The position numbers were made by a program, and so were the translations under genes. Below are positions 10,238 to 23,075 of a stretch of 64,000 bases of DNA, piece by piece; position 1 is the first letter of the stretch; each line of letters starts with the position of its first letter. This stretch comes from Branchiostoma floridae (lineage: Eukaryota; Chordata; Leptocardii; Amphioxiformes; Branchiostomatidae), in assembly GCF_000003815.2 (NCBI RefSeq), contig NC_049988.1, forward strand, positions 4,576,645-4,640,644. Reading direction: 5' to 3'. The notes beneath the pieces are model-generated. The model worked only from the letters and a program-made list of their open reading frames with translations. It was not told the DNA's origin and searched no databases.

Positions 10238-13200
10238 ACATCGCGCCAGTAGGAGTGTCGTACATAGGATTTGGGTCGGACCCGACTTCCCGATGGCCCA
10301 CCTCCCCCCGGCCCCTGGGGCGATGCCGTCTCTTAGAGACTCCAGGAGTCGTGGGAGCTCCTTGTGTAGTTGCTAAACCATGCCACAGTGTGTTCCGTGC
10401 CCAGCTGTACTCTGACTGTACAAACTGTAAAGGACCGTGCAGTGTCTTTGTATCTGGTTTTCGTGGTCGGTCATAACGTATTAGTCCTTTCTACTCACGA
10501 CGATAGAAAAAGATAACTTTGTACCAAGTGGTTTCTTCCGTTTTTTTTACATGTGGGATTCTGTCACGTTCACGTGTGCGTACGGGAAAATCTCGTAGTG
10601 TATCGGGTAGCGGCGGCGACCTCGCCGGAGCTCGTAACCTGGTGTCGTTGAAAATGTATCCTTTTCTCATTAATGTCGACAAATTTCCTCCTTATTTTTA
10701 TGAATTTATTATATATATACAAGATTGATACTTATGATTGTAACAGGGCGGTGGTAAAAGCAGGCATCGGTTTGGAGAGCAATACCATAGAACTGATGAT
10801 GCCGAATGGCCAGAGGGAACAGGCAATTTCCGAGGCTACTGTTCTGTGGGAGGGCATCAGCTTTTGCTCTTTGCTAGCTGAGGGAGGGATTTTTCGATGG
10901 TGGCTCGATGTATATGTTTGACTACTTTTGCCAACTAATCCACGAGGCGTGTCGTTGCTAGGGAAAAAAGGATTGTCCCAAAAGTTTATGAAAATTCGGT
11001 AGATCGGACAGAGATTTTATGGATGGCTTTTAGAGGAGAGTGACTTAAGACGTCTGTTGTTGGTAAAAAAGGAAAACGTGATGACTTAAGTTGTTCTGGT
11101 GTACATATCTTGCTTATGATGAGAAAGTTTTGGGAGAAATGCACCCAGTGCATCGGGTGGGAGAGGAAGTGATACGTCCGATATATCATTGCATACTTCC
11201 CTCCCACGCCTATGCCTTTATTTTTGAGATGTGAGTTCAAATTGATATGTATTAGTGTACAACGTGTACAAGTGACTTGGATCTGTAACTGTTGATAGTG
11301 TACAGCGTAAAAATTGTATATGAAATGTTGTGCCTACTGCTGTTAGAAACTTGTATGTAGAAAAGTGCTTGTGGTAGGGCCTCTAGCTGTTGGTGCCATC
11401 GAGAGCACTAAGTCCTCTAGCTGCTTTCTTGATGTTGTCTGTGTTCACATCAATGCCCCAACACACATGGTTGCTTCTTTCGATAAACCGTTGCCCCCCT
11501 CCCCCTTGTCACACAAGCCCACAAATGGAAAACCAAACTTTAAAAAACATCTTATGGCCCCTTTCTGTGGTCATCATTATCATTAGTCATCTGATACTGT
11601 GGTAGTGCAGTTAAATTTTTCACTTTTGGCAATGCCTGAGGGGCAGGGTCCAAATACATGTCAAAATGAAATAATTGTAAAGTGGGGTGGGGCATGTCAC
11701 TTTAAACAGCCTGGTAACAGCTGAAAAAAACTTCTGTTTCTTGATTATTCTGTTGCAGCAAACAATTTCGTATTGCATCATATGTCTGGACAACAGGGAA
11801 TTCCAACTACAATCTTGCCACATTTGCTGCCCCCCCCCCCCCCTAAATTTGAGTTTTTGCATCATGGAATAGCTAGAAAGAACTTTTCCCACCATTCATT
11901 GGGGCACCCATGTCTGTTGGCGGTTGCGAGTTGACACACAGTGGTTGAGCTGCGCCGATAACGAGAGAAGCGTCGTTAGCGTCTCTCCGTGCCATGTGTT
12001 GTGGCATTACAGTTTTACTGTAACAACATTCCCTGTAACCTGCTGATAACAATGTGTGTAAAAGACCTCTGTTACAAATTGTACTTACTTTTCAGTCCTT
12101 TTCAGGTTCCTTGATTTGAGATGCTCAAATTGGTGCTGGTGTCGTAATTAAAGAAATTGATTGGCCTTTGAAATCAAAATCTATTTTTAAGGAAGACGAC
12201 ATAGCAAGAGTTACGTCTACTTAATGTTTAGGACCTACCGGACATTGTGAATACCTGGATAAATTCTTGTCAATTTCTCTTTGACCACATCATACTACTT
12301 ATTACTTTCATCAAGAAAGTTGTATTCTTTGTAATGTGTTGAGGAAAGAAATTAACATGTCAGTACAGGATTTATATGAGAGATAACAGCATCATGTTCA
12401 AAACATTGAAGTCTATTCATGCAGTCACTTTGAAGAACTAAGCTCATATCATCAAAAAAGTTTCCTATTTATTATGTGTAACCATTGGCCCTCTGATTCA
12501 CCACTCTGCATTTAATGAATAAAGTTTCAAGCGGCACCTGCACCCCACCAAAAATTGTCTTGGGGTGCATGTGTGATTCGCTTACTCGTCAAAGGCAAAT
12601 GAAGAACCGATGTCTAACAAATATCTTTGGTGCTTATATAAGGTACTAGGCATGATGATATCACTCACTTCTTCTGACCAATGGTATCAGCATAATTTAG
12701 AGATCAAATAATTTCCAAGCAGATGTACTGCTTTTGCTCAGTTTACCGAACTTTTACCTGGAATGCTCCCCCCCCCTCATTCTTTGATTGAGAATGCAGT
12801 TCTCAAAATGTGCTGGTAAGAAGAAGCAAAGAGTCAGGGGAAAAAATACCATTTACAGTTTACACCAAATGAGAAAAGAGCTGAGTCAATGCATCTCAAT
12901 TTGCATCTTTGGGACTGTACTCAAATGGTATTCTTGCCAAACAGCATGTCTGCTTGGGAATAAAGTTCAAAAGTTAGAGTTCAGAGGTCAGACACATTGT
13001 GTAAAAACCATGTCATACAGCATTTTACCCAGGAGGATGCCACAACACTAAATTTAGGGCTTGACATTTATCCCATGGCTCACTCAAAAAATGAAGTTTC
13101 ATCTATATTTTTTTTCTGTTAAAAACTGTGGAAAAACTGTGCGAACAGAAATGATGTTTAAAGTTTGTGACAGATGTTATTTTTATCGGTGAAAAGATGG

Positions 13201-13560
13201 TTGTTTACTGGACAATTTTGACTATAGATGAATCTCAAGCCCTACAAGAAGAGCGTTTATGTAGCAACCACCTCGCTGTGGTTGGCTTGGCTTTTTGTGT
13301 AGTCTTTTGCTCGGGGAGTCACTGGCAATGTAAAATTCTGTGGTACGAAGCAATGTAACCATCATTCCATGAAGTGGCTTTTGCAGTTGCAGTAAGAATC
13401 AAAACTTATGTACTAGGAAGGATGGAATGTAACTGTTGTTTTTGACTGACTGGTGCTTGTGTCGGAATTGTACGTTCCTATACAGCTATACAGAGATGGA
13501 TCGATTTTGTTGAAATGACGAGAATAAAATTCTTCCAGGAGTGACCGTTAACAGTCTGGT
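10238..13560 (+). other. Probable HDAC 3'UTR with two polyadenylation signals
   Basis: No coding exon is visible for 3.3 kb after the HDAC stop. AATAAA occurs at 12518-12523 and again at 13523-13528. The second is followed within about 40 bases by a GT-rich stretch (tctggtgttttgtactgtgtg), as expected for a cleavage site. A poly-C run lies near 11830-11843. A long 3'UTR is usual for class IIa HDAC genes, but the real end of the transcript is an inference. Confidence 0.45.
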
Positions 13561-13632
13561 GTTTTGTACTGTGTGTATTACCGTATATTATGTACTTCGT
13601 ATATAAGGCCATGTTGATAGGATTCTAGGATA

Positions 13633-14047
13633 GGTTAACTTCCAACCAGGAAAAGAGGTTAGATGCTGCAGACCAGACATGGCTTAGAGCCATCCTAAGG
13701 ATCAGGTGGCAACAGCACATCAGTAACAACACTGTCAGAAATCGTATTGGACAGCCTAGACTCTCCACACTTATCCAGAAAGCAAGGTTACGGTGGCTGG
13801 GACATGTTGTGAGAATGCCAAGACAGCGACTCCCCAGAGTAGTGCTGAGCTGGTGTCCAGCTGGAAGGAGAAAGAGGGGAGGGCAAGCCATGATGTGGAG
13901 GCGAACAGTAGAGCGTGACCTGGCAGAGATGGGATGCACTTGGGAGGGAGTGCAGAGAGCAGCTTGAGACAGGAAGACTTGGAGAGCGATGACGGCCCGC
14001 CTCAGCGAAGTCTGATATGCGGCGAGGATGAGTGAGTGAGTGAGTGA
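13633..14047 (+). mobile_element. RTE-like LINE 3' end with (GTGA)n tail
   Basis: The plus strand from about 13640 reads an RT C-terminal region: DAADQTWLRAILRIRWQQH, then RIGQPRLSTLIQKARLRWLG, HVVRMPRQRLPRVVLSW, and W-E-G-V-Q-R-A-A before a stop. This RWLGHVVRMP...RGGQA..WRRTVERDL pattern is typical of RTE/CR1-type LINEs. A GTGA tetranucleotide tail (14030-14048) marks the 3' end. The copy is 5'-truncated and cannot be autonomous. Confidence 0.8.
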
Positions 14048-14241
14048 GAGTTGATAGGATTATATGGACGACATCTTCTGGAAACCCCAAAATGATGCGA
14101 GCGTGAAAATATAAACAAAGTTTCGCTCCCCAGAAAAGGTGCATTCGTCGTGAAATCTAAGTAGACAGGAAGGTTGAATAAATGACTGAACACACAGAGT
14201 ATAGTGTACTGAACAATAGATTCTTCATTTTTGTTCTTTTA

Positions 14242-14605
14242 GGCCACACCGATTTAATTTCTTGGTTCACGGATTCGCTCGCTCCTATTTTTTGGGAAAA
14301 AAAATAAAAATAAAAATTACCACTCAGCAAATTTTCACCATTAATGAAACCATTCACCAACTTTCTGGTGTTACAGTAGCAAATTGGCCTTTATATTTAA
14401 GCTCCTTAAAGTGTGGGTACAGGTGCTGTTACTGTACAAAAATAGTGTTTTGTACTTTTTTCAAGCTGAAAACTTTTTTCTTTATGTTTTGGATTAGCCG
14501 TTACCTTTATCCCAACCATTTTACGATTTTTATTTTTATTTCGCCCCCTCGCTCCATATTTTTTATGAAAAAATCCGTGAATCAAGAAATTAAATTGGTG
14601 TGGCC
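14242..14605. mobile_element. PIF/Harbinger-like MITE, TTA duplication
   Basis: Inverted ends start GGCCACACC and continue similar for about 40 bp (gatttaatttcttggttcac against its mirror). Flanked by TTA on both sides (14239-14241, 14606-14608). A TWA duplication and GGCC-type ends fit PIF/Harbinger. No ORF of size. Confidence 0.75.
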
Positions 14606-14639
14606 TTAGTGTCTGTTTTCAATATTCATTTAATAATAT

Positions 14640-15802
14640 ATAGAAGCACATATTTGCTCATTTTGATCTGCCTTGCACAATTTTACAGTATTGTTGAATT
14701 TTTCTTGGAAACAGATTAGAATTGATGTGAAGATGTCACTAAGACTGCAGTACGACAGTTGAAAAAATAGTGGCGTTACATGTATTGGTAATTAGCTCAT
14801 AGACTACTATGTACCAGCACAGATTGATGTTCATATAATGTTATGTGTAAATTTTTAAACACTGTCTACTCATATTGTGGATAACATTCATAATTGAATA
14901 TTTTCTCAAAGAACAGGGAGGATTGTTCCACTGTAGTCTTTTCAGAATCTAATACCAGATTGCCTAAAGTGTACATAAGACTACTGTAACTAATACTGAT
15001 CAGGTATTGCGTTTAACTTAGTAACTTACTAGTATATACCACAACATATAAGAAGTTTTATAATGAAATTTAACTTGCCATGTTAAATGTTTTTGTGACA
15101 ATAGAGCGATGAATATGCAAACCCATATCTATATACACCCACAACTAATTTACACTATCAAAAGATGCTCGCCCCACACCCATGAAGAATCTTATCCAAG
15201 TAAAACAATCCAATATGTTTATGGTAGTTGATGGCGTTCAGCACCAAGGACAGGTATGTCTTATTGTTAATGTACTAGAGTCAGTACCAAGGGCAGGATG
15301 GTAACGTTAGTACGTTAATATAGTTGAAAGTGTTGAGCATTTGCCCCATTATATTATTGTACAATTAATTCATAGTCTTTATAGCTGTTATATCTGACTT
15401 TGAAAACATTTGGATGTTTCCAGATTTATACATTGATGTTCAATCTTTATTCATTAAATCAACATTACAGAGTTACCCCTTAGAAGTAGTACCTCTGAAT
15501 ACCGTTGATCTTACAGTGTGGAGTAAATTATTACAACAACTAGACACAGTAGGCATGACATAAACAGTACATAGACAAATAAAAAACACTTAAGCATCAG
15601 TCAATGATTTGTTATACAGTCTGATGGTATGGTGTAGGAAGGAGTTTCGCAGTCTGGAGGTCCTTGCATTTGGGATCATGTTAGAGTGCCCTCAAAATTA
15701 GTGATTTCTGTTCAGACATCTAGTTATAAAGACATTTTTTTCTTACTTTAGGATTGGAAATTTTTACTAAACATAAAATAGAAGTCTTAGACTAGTTCTA
15801 TT
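14640..15802. other. Intergenic DNA between HDAC and LRR-Ig genes
   Basis: AT-rich, without recognisable genes. A TTTATT at 15446-15451 could be the polyadenylation signal (AATAAA on the minus strand) of the LRR-Ig gene. A stretch near 15600-15670 (aggaaggagtttcgcagtctggagg) looks like an old repeat but could not be assigned. Confidence 0.4.
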
Positions 15803-16356
15803 TCACACAACTTTAAGCATATGGAATTTGGTGTCCTTCCCCAAATAGTTTACTGCCGTACAACTATAGTTCCCAGCATCCTCTAGGTATGTGGACTTGA
15901 TGACGAGAGTTCCGTCGGCTTCTACGTCATATCCGGGAAACTCGATGACGTCATGAGAGAGAATCATCCCCATCGGAATGGACCAGAATACCTTGGCGTC
16001 TGGACAACTTTGCACTGAACACCTGACAGAATATACAATGTTAAAATCAGAATGAAGTCGTTTGATCTGTGTGTGTGTCGTCTGCGCAAACATATTTTCT
16101 TCAAAAAGAAATATAACGTTATAAAATTTAGAAAAGAGATATATGCCACTCAAAAATCACGGACAGATGTCCAGAACACGAGATATGAAAAACGGAAGTT
16201 CCATTGCAGTACCTTAGAAAGCCGCTAGGGGGCCACCATTGAAGTTTGCCCTTCGTTTTCCCGACCCCTACCCACCTAACAAATATCGTCAGTATCCATC
16301 CAAGGCTTCTCGAGTTATGCTCACAGACAGACAGGCAGACAGACACACACACACAA

Positions 16357-16387
<31 letters not shown>

Positions 16388-19300
16388 CACGCATACACAC
16401 ACACACACATAGCTCAGAAAAGACGAAAGGATATTATTGATATAGTGTGCGTGCGTTTAAATGTGTGTGTCTATGCCTATGTTTGTATGTCTGCCTTGCA
16501 AATTACCAATACTGCTTTTTTGCACCTCTAGTCGCATATTAGGCGCCATTGGGCGTCAGATGCATATGAATATTTACCCAGAGGTTTGCAATAGTTGCAT
16601 TGGATGAAATATTTCATCAAGCAAATAAAGATTGTTTCCGCTAAGGTATAAAAAAATAGGTTGACTCACTTCAATGTGGACGGCTGCATATACCTTGTCT
16701 GGTTGTCACTCCCACTCATGTCAACAGAGGGCGCTCGTGGATGGTCGCAGTCGCAGGTGAGATTTGTCAAAGGTATATCCAACAGGTTGTGCCCTTTATA
16801 TCTATCTGGTGCTGAACATGTAATGTTAGCCAGGCCCTTGAGCTTTGCCGAGTGCAAGTCCTTTGCAAATCCCTGCATTTGACAGTCGCAGTTCCACTGG
16901 TTTCTTCCAATGTCAAGTTCTTCCGAGAATGTTGTTGCATTGAATATGCCACTCGGTAGCCATGTTAGTTTGTTACCAGCAATGTTGAAAGTCTCCATAT
17001 AGTTCAGATTATACAACGCTTGTCCATCTATCAACTCGATCTTGCTGTTGCTTAGGTCTACATTGGTTAGGCTTGACAAATTTGTGAAAGAGTGGTACGG
17101 TAAGCGAACAATAGGGTTTTCTGAAAGATCGAGTCGTGCAAGATTTGGCAAGCTTTCGAGGTACTCGGGAATTTTTGTCAGAAGATTTTTTGCTAGCTGC
17201 AATTTTGTAAGTTTACGCAAACAGGCCAAATCGTCTTTGTGAGTTGAATTTAGTCCATTTTGGTTGAGGTTTAGGATTTGGATTTGGCTCACAGTACAGA
17301 GCGCTGTCTTTGGAATGGGCGCTAAGTCATTTCTTTCTAACCAGAGTTCAATCAAATTGTCGAGGCCGGCCAAAAGATATTCATCTAAATCGCGATTCTT
17401 TAGAGCAGTTATGTTGGATATGTCAAGCTTTAAAAGTGACCTGAGATCTTTGAAAGGAGAGGGTGCGAGGGTCTGTATGGGGTTGCTGGAGATATCCATG
17501 GTGTACACCTGTTTCAAGTCATTCATGTCAGAAGGCACTTCTGTCAGACGGTTGTTGTTTACCCAAACATCGGACAGATACGGCATGCCTTTGAGTGACA
17601 GCTTCGTCAAACGGTTGTGACTCAAATTGATCTGCGCAAGGTCTCCCAAGTCTTGCAGCGCGCTCTGAGTTTCTTCAAGGTTGTTACTACTTATGTCGAA
17701 AGTGTGGAGACTACGCAAATCCTTAAAAGTGCCATTTTTGATGACACGAATTGCGTTGTTACTTAGAGTGAGAGAAACCATAAGCCCCAACCCCTCGAAG
17801 ACACCATCAATGGACTCTAACAAGTTATGGTCCAATGTAAGAAACTGTAACAAACCCTGTGTATGAAATGCACCTTGATCAATGTGTACCAAATTATTGC
17901 TGCCAAGAAAAAGACTTTGTAGCTTAGAGCTCCCAAGAAAGACGTCTTTACCGATACTTTTGATGTTGTTGTTTGAAAGATCAAGCATAGAAAGACGGGT
18001 AAGGTTGGCGAAACATCTTGGCTCTAAGTTAGCGATACCGCTATGGTCCATTAGTATTTGTAAGACGTGGTTACTTTTCTTGAAAAGATCACTGGATATA
18101 ATATCCAGGCTGTTGTTCTGTCCGTAGAAATAAGTGAGATTTGGGAGATGGCGGAATATGTTAGGACTGATTCTTGACAGAGAGAGATTGCGATTGTTGT
18201 TGACTGACAGCAATGTCATCTTTTCAAGTCCTTCGAAAGCGCCTTCCTCAATGGAAGTGATCTTGTTGTTTTCCAGACTCAGATCTAGGAATACAACAAA
18301 CAAACATGTATGTCAGCAACTGATATGACTTATTTCTAATATGTATTTTTTCTTACTGAATAACAGTTGACGACAACAGTTCAAGGCACGATAAAAAATA
18401 TCATACAACTGATAAAGAAGGACGTTTCTATGGAACTCTTTCGTCAGCATTTGTTTTATTTAATTCTTGATCATCATTTCATGCCAGACTTTCTTCCCCA
18501 GCACGTTGCGGTACAAGAACGTCACTTAGCGGAATGATGTAGAACTGCAACTAAGGATCCAACTTCGTCATGTAAATGCTGATTGGTCTAATAAGATTGA
18601 TCAGTCCGTGTAGAATATATTAGCTGCTGCTGAATAACCAATGGGCATACATGTAAGTACATAGATTCTGAACACCATCATAATGTTTCTTATGTCTATT
18701 CTGATTGGTTAACTTTACCATTGCTATGTTTGTACTGGCGTTCATCTGTGCCAGTCACTCACCTCGTAAGTTGAGTAGGAAGAGGAAATCTCCCCTTTTT
18801 ATAGTAGTGATTGAGGTGAGCCGAATGTCTAAAGACCTTGTGTCTATGGGGATGTGCTTCGGTATCTCCTGTAATAGTTGGAAAATAAAATGTTTTCATT
18901 CGTCATCACTTTCATCATGTTCAATATCATTATCGTCGTCATTATCATTGTCATCATTATTATTATCATGGTTATCATCATCGTCATCAACTTCATCATC
19001 ATTATTATTATATCATTGTCATCATTATCATTATCATGATTATCATCATCGTCATCACGTTCATCATCATTATCATCATCATCATTATCGTCATCATCAC
19101 CAACTTTATCATTAACATCATCATCATCACCATTATCATCATCAAAACCATCATCATCATCAACATTGTCATCAGCATCTATACCATCATCACTACCATC
19201 ATCATCATCATCATCATCATCATCTTCTTAATCGTAGAAGTAGCCAACCAATTCAATTCCTTGGGTTTCGGAAGGATAACGAACTTGATGATGATGATGA

Positions 19301-20018
19301 TGATGAACGAACTTGGAAACACTGACTGATCGTGAGGCACGATTTACACTTGTTTTGTTTCAACTGACACGTACTAGACATCGTACTAGACATCGTAGTC
19401 CCATTCTGTCCTAGACTACAGCTTTATTTGTGTGTAAAAAGAATTAAAACGGGTGTTGCAGTACACGTTTGTAGTAGAATTGTATTTATTTCACTTTACA
19501 CTGAGTCTGAGTGGAAAAAGCTGCATTCTACGACAGAAGTAGACTATGATATGTAGTACGACAGCTTGTGTAAACCGTACCTTAGATGATCATCAAATCT
19601 CATACAATGTTAACCTGACGGACACCCCAAAACACGTAAAACACATTGTTATCAAGGTCAAATGTAGCCATTTTTTTTACCCATCTTGTTTTTTCACTCT
19701 GGCTATCTTACTATATTTGCAGTCTGCAGAGGATGCCATCCATAAACTTTATTTGCTGTGGCCTAAACTTAAAAGTAGAAACTTGGGGGTACAAACCGTG
19801 ATGTTGTCACCGGTACAGGAGACTCTCCTGTTTGGTTCGTCACAGTAACATTCGGCCGGGCAAGCCGAGATCTTCCCCGTACAGGCTATCAACACAGCCG
19901 TGTAGTAAAGTATGGCTAGATATCCCATCCTCAGTTGTAGAAAAAGGACACACAAAAACATCGGGAAGCTCAGTGAGGAAAATCTGAACCTGGCTTCTTG
20001 TCGTTCGCTTGTTTTCAA
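15803..20018 (-). CDS. Secreted LRR-Ig protein (LRRIG type), 4 exons, complete
   Basis: Extracellular recognition-type protein of unknown partner. Exons in transcript order: 20018-19797, 18868-18763, 18284-16670, 16022-15803 (stop). They join in frame to 720 residues. Order: an N-terminal hydrophobic signal; LRRNT cap (ACPAECYCDEPNRRVSC, about 53-68); roughly 17-19 leucine-rich repeats (LxxLxLxxNxL pattern, most in the single 1615-bp exon); LRRCT cap (NQWNCDCQMQGF); and one Ig domain (about 645-717) with C...FW...LVI...DAGNYSCTAVN. Translation ends seven codons after the last Ig strand. No transmembrane segment or GPI-like tail is seen, so a secreted product is inferred. Either Met1 or Met31 could start it; Met31 (MGYLAILYYTAVLIACTG) gives a textbook signal peptide and is preferred. 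LRR+Ig proteins are strongly expanded in amphioxus. Neighbouring genes give no clue to function. Confidence 0.93.
16344..16412. repeat. (CA)n microsatellite in LRR-Ig intron 3
   Basis: Imperfect (CA)n of about 65 bases preceded by (CAGA)n-like gacagacaggcagacagac. It lies in the last intron of the LRR-Ig gene. Confidence 0.9.
18898..19229. repeat. (ATC)n/(ATT)n trinucleotide tract in LRR-Ig intron 1
   Basis: About 330 bases of interrupted ATC/ATT/GTC triplets inside the intron between exons 1 and 2. A short (GAT)n lies at 19287-19305. Open frames over it (poly Ile, poly Ser/His) are artefacts of the triplet. Confidence 0.95.
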
Positions 20019-20087
20019 GAGTAACAGTCTAAGTTCGTGCCACTTTTAACTTGTCTGTTTAGAAGGGTGTATAGTCCATCGCTCAGA

Positions 20088-20640
20088 GCACAAAGTACAA
20101 ATATGCTGAGTGTGTGTTGTTCATCTAAGGACAAAGTCCACTAAGGCCACACTAATTTTATTTGGGTAACAATTGAACAATTGAACACAAAGTACAAATA
20201 TGTTGAGTGTGTGCTGTTCATCTAAGGACAAAGTCCTCTAAGGCCACACTGATTTTATTTGCTGTTTCTCGTATTTCCCAACCCTATTTTCTCCGATTTG
20301 GAAATAAAACAAAAACTTTTCAAATTGATGGCCGCACTTAGTGTTGACAAAATTTCACTGCTTCTCCTTTCTCAAATTACCTATGGGCCTCAAATTTCAG
20401 TAGCTGTACATGCCTGTTTTGGATGGTACATTTATCATTTTTCTTTAAGCTTTGAACTTTGCTACCAGGGACCCCCTAAATGTTGAGATGTTGTTATTTC
20501 AATTGTGTAACTTGCGTAAGCCCCTATTTCCTACCCCCGACTTTTCGCAAAAGTTTTTTTTTTACATTTTTTTTTGCCGACCGACCCAATTTTTTTCTGA
20601 CAAAATCCGAGAAACAACAAATAAAATTGATGTAGTCTAA
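20088..20640. mobile_element. Harbinger-like MITE with duplicated left flank
   Basis: From about 20242 ggccacactgattttatttg is matched in inverted form near 20617-20637 (caaataaaattgatgtagtc), and tttctcg/cgagaaac extends the arms. These ends are related to the element at 14242-14605. A segment of about 96 bp ending in taaggccacact (20088-20165) is repeated directly at about 20186-20255, so the left end was tandemly duplicated. It lies upstream of the LRR-Ig start codon. Confidence 0.55.
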
Positions 20641-21400
20641 TAAGGCAACAATAAAATCGATAACATGCCAAACACCTTTATTTGTGCTGTGCTAAGGGTC
20701 AACGACCTCAGCAGTCGCTAAGTGTGCTCACTATGTTTACGTAGAGACATTTATTCACAAATAAGTAGTAATGTACTATGTGTTTCAGGGGCGTAGAATA
20801 TTCAGCGATATTCTTAGAGTACTATTTACTATAAATCGAACCAATTTTGGGTTCGAAGACCCCAGGAAAAGATTGTGGGGAAGGTTCTGAGCGTTTTTTA
20901 CTTTGTTATGAACCTTATTTGCTGTGCACCGGCCTAGTCTTGCCTGGCGGCTGCTCTAGTGTTAGGTCAATGACATTTACTGGTATTTGGTTCTTGAACA
21001 ATTAGCCAATCATCTTTTTATGAGGACCATTATCTTGCGAAACGACATGATCGATGATGCTTGGCAGAAGATGAAAGAGAAATAAACGAACACCTGGCAG
21101 GTATTTTTATAGGAACATTCAAATTATTGACACTATTAACTTCTACGGGTTCACACACAGCACATCATAACTGTACCCAGTCAAAGATGTGATGCAGGTT
21201 TCTTGATCTTAGAAACTTCTCTGAGCTGGGTCTATGGCTTAACCTGTTGTATATAGTGGTTTGGATTAGTTAAACTTGTGATCATGAGTATAGACTTTAA
21301 CCAAAGCATTTCACTTTATCGGACCAGAGAAGTTAATTTGGCCGACATAATCTAAGGTACGGGTAGAGTCCCGAGGCAAAACTAGGTCTTTAGGGTAAGC

Positions 21401-21516
21401 TACTGTAGTCTTTTACTGCCATGGAAAAATGTTCGCAGTGGTTTTAAATTCGCGGTGACGCGGCCGCCGCGAAAACCCCGAACATTAAATCACCGCGAAA
21501 GTTTCTGCATTTACAG
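21401..21516. mobile_element. Truncated copy of the CTGTAAATGCA MITE
   Basis: Right half only: ctgtagtcttttactgccatgg...gcggccgccgcg...tttctgcatttacag. It lacks the left terminus. Confidence 0.75.
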
Positions 21517-22180
21517 TACTAGCTCATTTTTAAGACGATACGTAAATACAATGATATATCGTGAGATGGTCGTTACGAAGTGGCAGGCTTGGATTTGAAC
21601 ATTGGCAACAATTGCTTGTGGTTAATATGGATTAGAAGCTGAGGACGTCGGGTTTGGCCATTTTTTTGGAAGACAGTCCGTGCCTAGTTGACGTAAGTCC
21701 TCTTTTTAGACAACAGGGGCGAAGTGTCTGTTTACATGCATTGGGTTTGTAGAATTTTTTTTCAGACAACAATCTTACTTGCAAATATGGCTATTTGATT
21801 CTTGAAGACACAATCAACAACGGAACCATTGTTGCTGGGTGGTTCGGTGTCACCAAAGTTTCAGGTCAATGACATATACTGATCTTTGGTTCTGACAGAA
21901 CAATTACCCACTGATCTTTTTAGATGACACGTAAGTACAATGATATATTGTGAGATGGTCGTTACGAAATATCAGGCTTTGATTTGAACATGGGGACAAA
22001 TTACTCGTTGTTAACAAGAATTAGGACCCTATTATGACTGGTTTGGCTTTTTTCTATGAGGCCCTTTGCACGTAGTAGACGTTAGTGCTCTATATTGATG
22101 CAGCAGAGGCGATGTCTCTGTTAGTTCATCTGGTGGGGTGTGCCCGGTTTTTATTCTCCTCGATTATGAAATTAGTTAAC

Positions 22181-22513
22181 TCTCCCACTCACTCACTCAA
22201 TCACTCACTCACTCACTCACTCACTCACTCACTCACTCACTCACTCACTCACTCACTCACTCACTCACTCACTCACACTCACACACACACTCACTCCCAC
22301 TCACTCACTCACTCACTCACTCTCCCACTCACTCACTCACTCACTCACTCACTCTCCCACTCACTCACTCACTCACTCACTCACTCACTCACTCACTCAC
22401 TCACTCACTCACTCACTCTCCCACTCACTCACTCACTCACTATCTCACTCACTCACTATCTCATTCACTCACTCACTATCTCACTCACTCACCCACTCAC
22501 TCACTCACTCACT
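22181..22513. repeat. (ACTC)n tetranucleotide array 1
   Basis: About 330 bases of ACTC units with regular cccactc and tatctc interruptions. It is matched by a second array in the next tandem unit at 23536-23933. Long open frames here (THSLTHSL) are artefacts. Confidence 0.97.
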
Positions 22514-22866
22514 TACTCTTTTTACTCTTTGTGTGTTTTGTTGTCTTCTCAGTCACATTTTTTCGTTTTGTATGATATCCCCAGCTCACACGCATCGAGG
22601 ATGACCTTGTCAATCATCTCAAGGACATCACGTAATGCCCTTGATATAAAGGTCATATCAAATAAAGTTCATATCATATCCATGCCCTTGATATAAAGTT
22701 CAGATCATAGAAACTTCACTCTGAGCAGGGCATATTTGTTCAACATACAGAACTGTTTATTTGGTTTGTTTGATACATGCATAGTCAGTGTGACTATAGT
22801 AAAACTCAGACTTGGATCGACACAGTGTCATTTTGTCGGGCAAGAAAAGTTAAGTTGGTCGACATA

Positions 22867-23075
22867 CTGTAAATGCATTAAAGTTCGCGGGGATTTAATT
22901 TCGCGGTAGCGGGAAAAATGACTTTTCGCGGTGGATTAAAGGTTCGCGGTAACACCATCGACTGCAGTCTAATACCTTACTGAAAAAATTTTCGCGGTGG
23001 ATTTAAGTTCGCGGTGAAGTGGTCGCCGCGAAAACCGCGAATATTAATCCACCACGAACATTTCTGCATTTACAG
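22867..23075. mobile_element. CTGTAAATGCA MITE, 209 bp, with empty site 1.2 kb away
   Basis: Same ends and length as 6067-6275. Flanked by TA (22865-22866, 23076-23077). The sister repeat unit at 24264-24280 reads gacataatttactatggcg without the element and with a single TA, which directly proves the TA target duplication. Confidence 0.92.

Noticed and set aside
10192-10376. Continuation of HDAC coding after 10237
   Set aside because: The frame stops at TGA 10235-10237, right after the EPMEED-like tail expected at the end of class IIa HDACs. The 66-residue open frame nearby is in another phase.
18705-19329. Open frames of poly-Ile/Ser/His
   Set aside because: Product of the (ATC)n tract inside LRR-Ig intron 1.
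22085-22696. Open frame rich in THSLTHSL, and a similar one at 23428-23979
   Set aside because: It is a direct translation of the (ACTC)n array; no start context, splice signals or conserved flanks.
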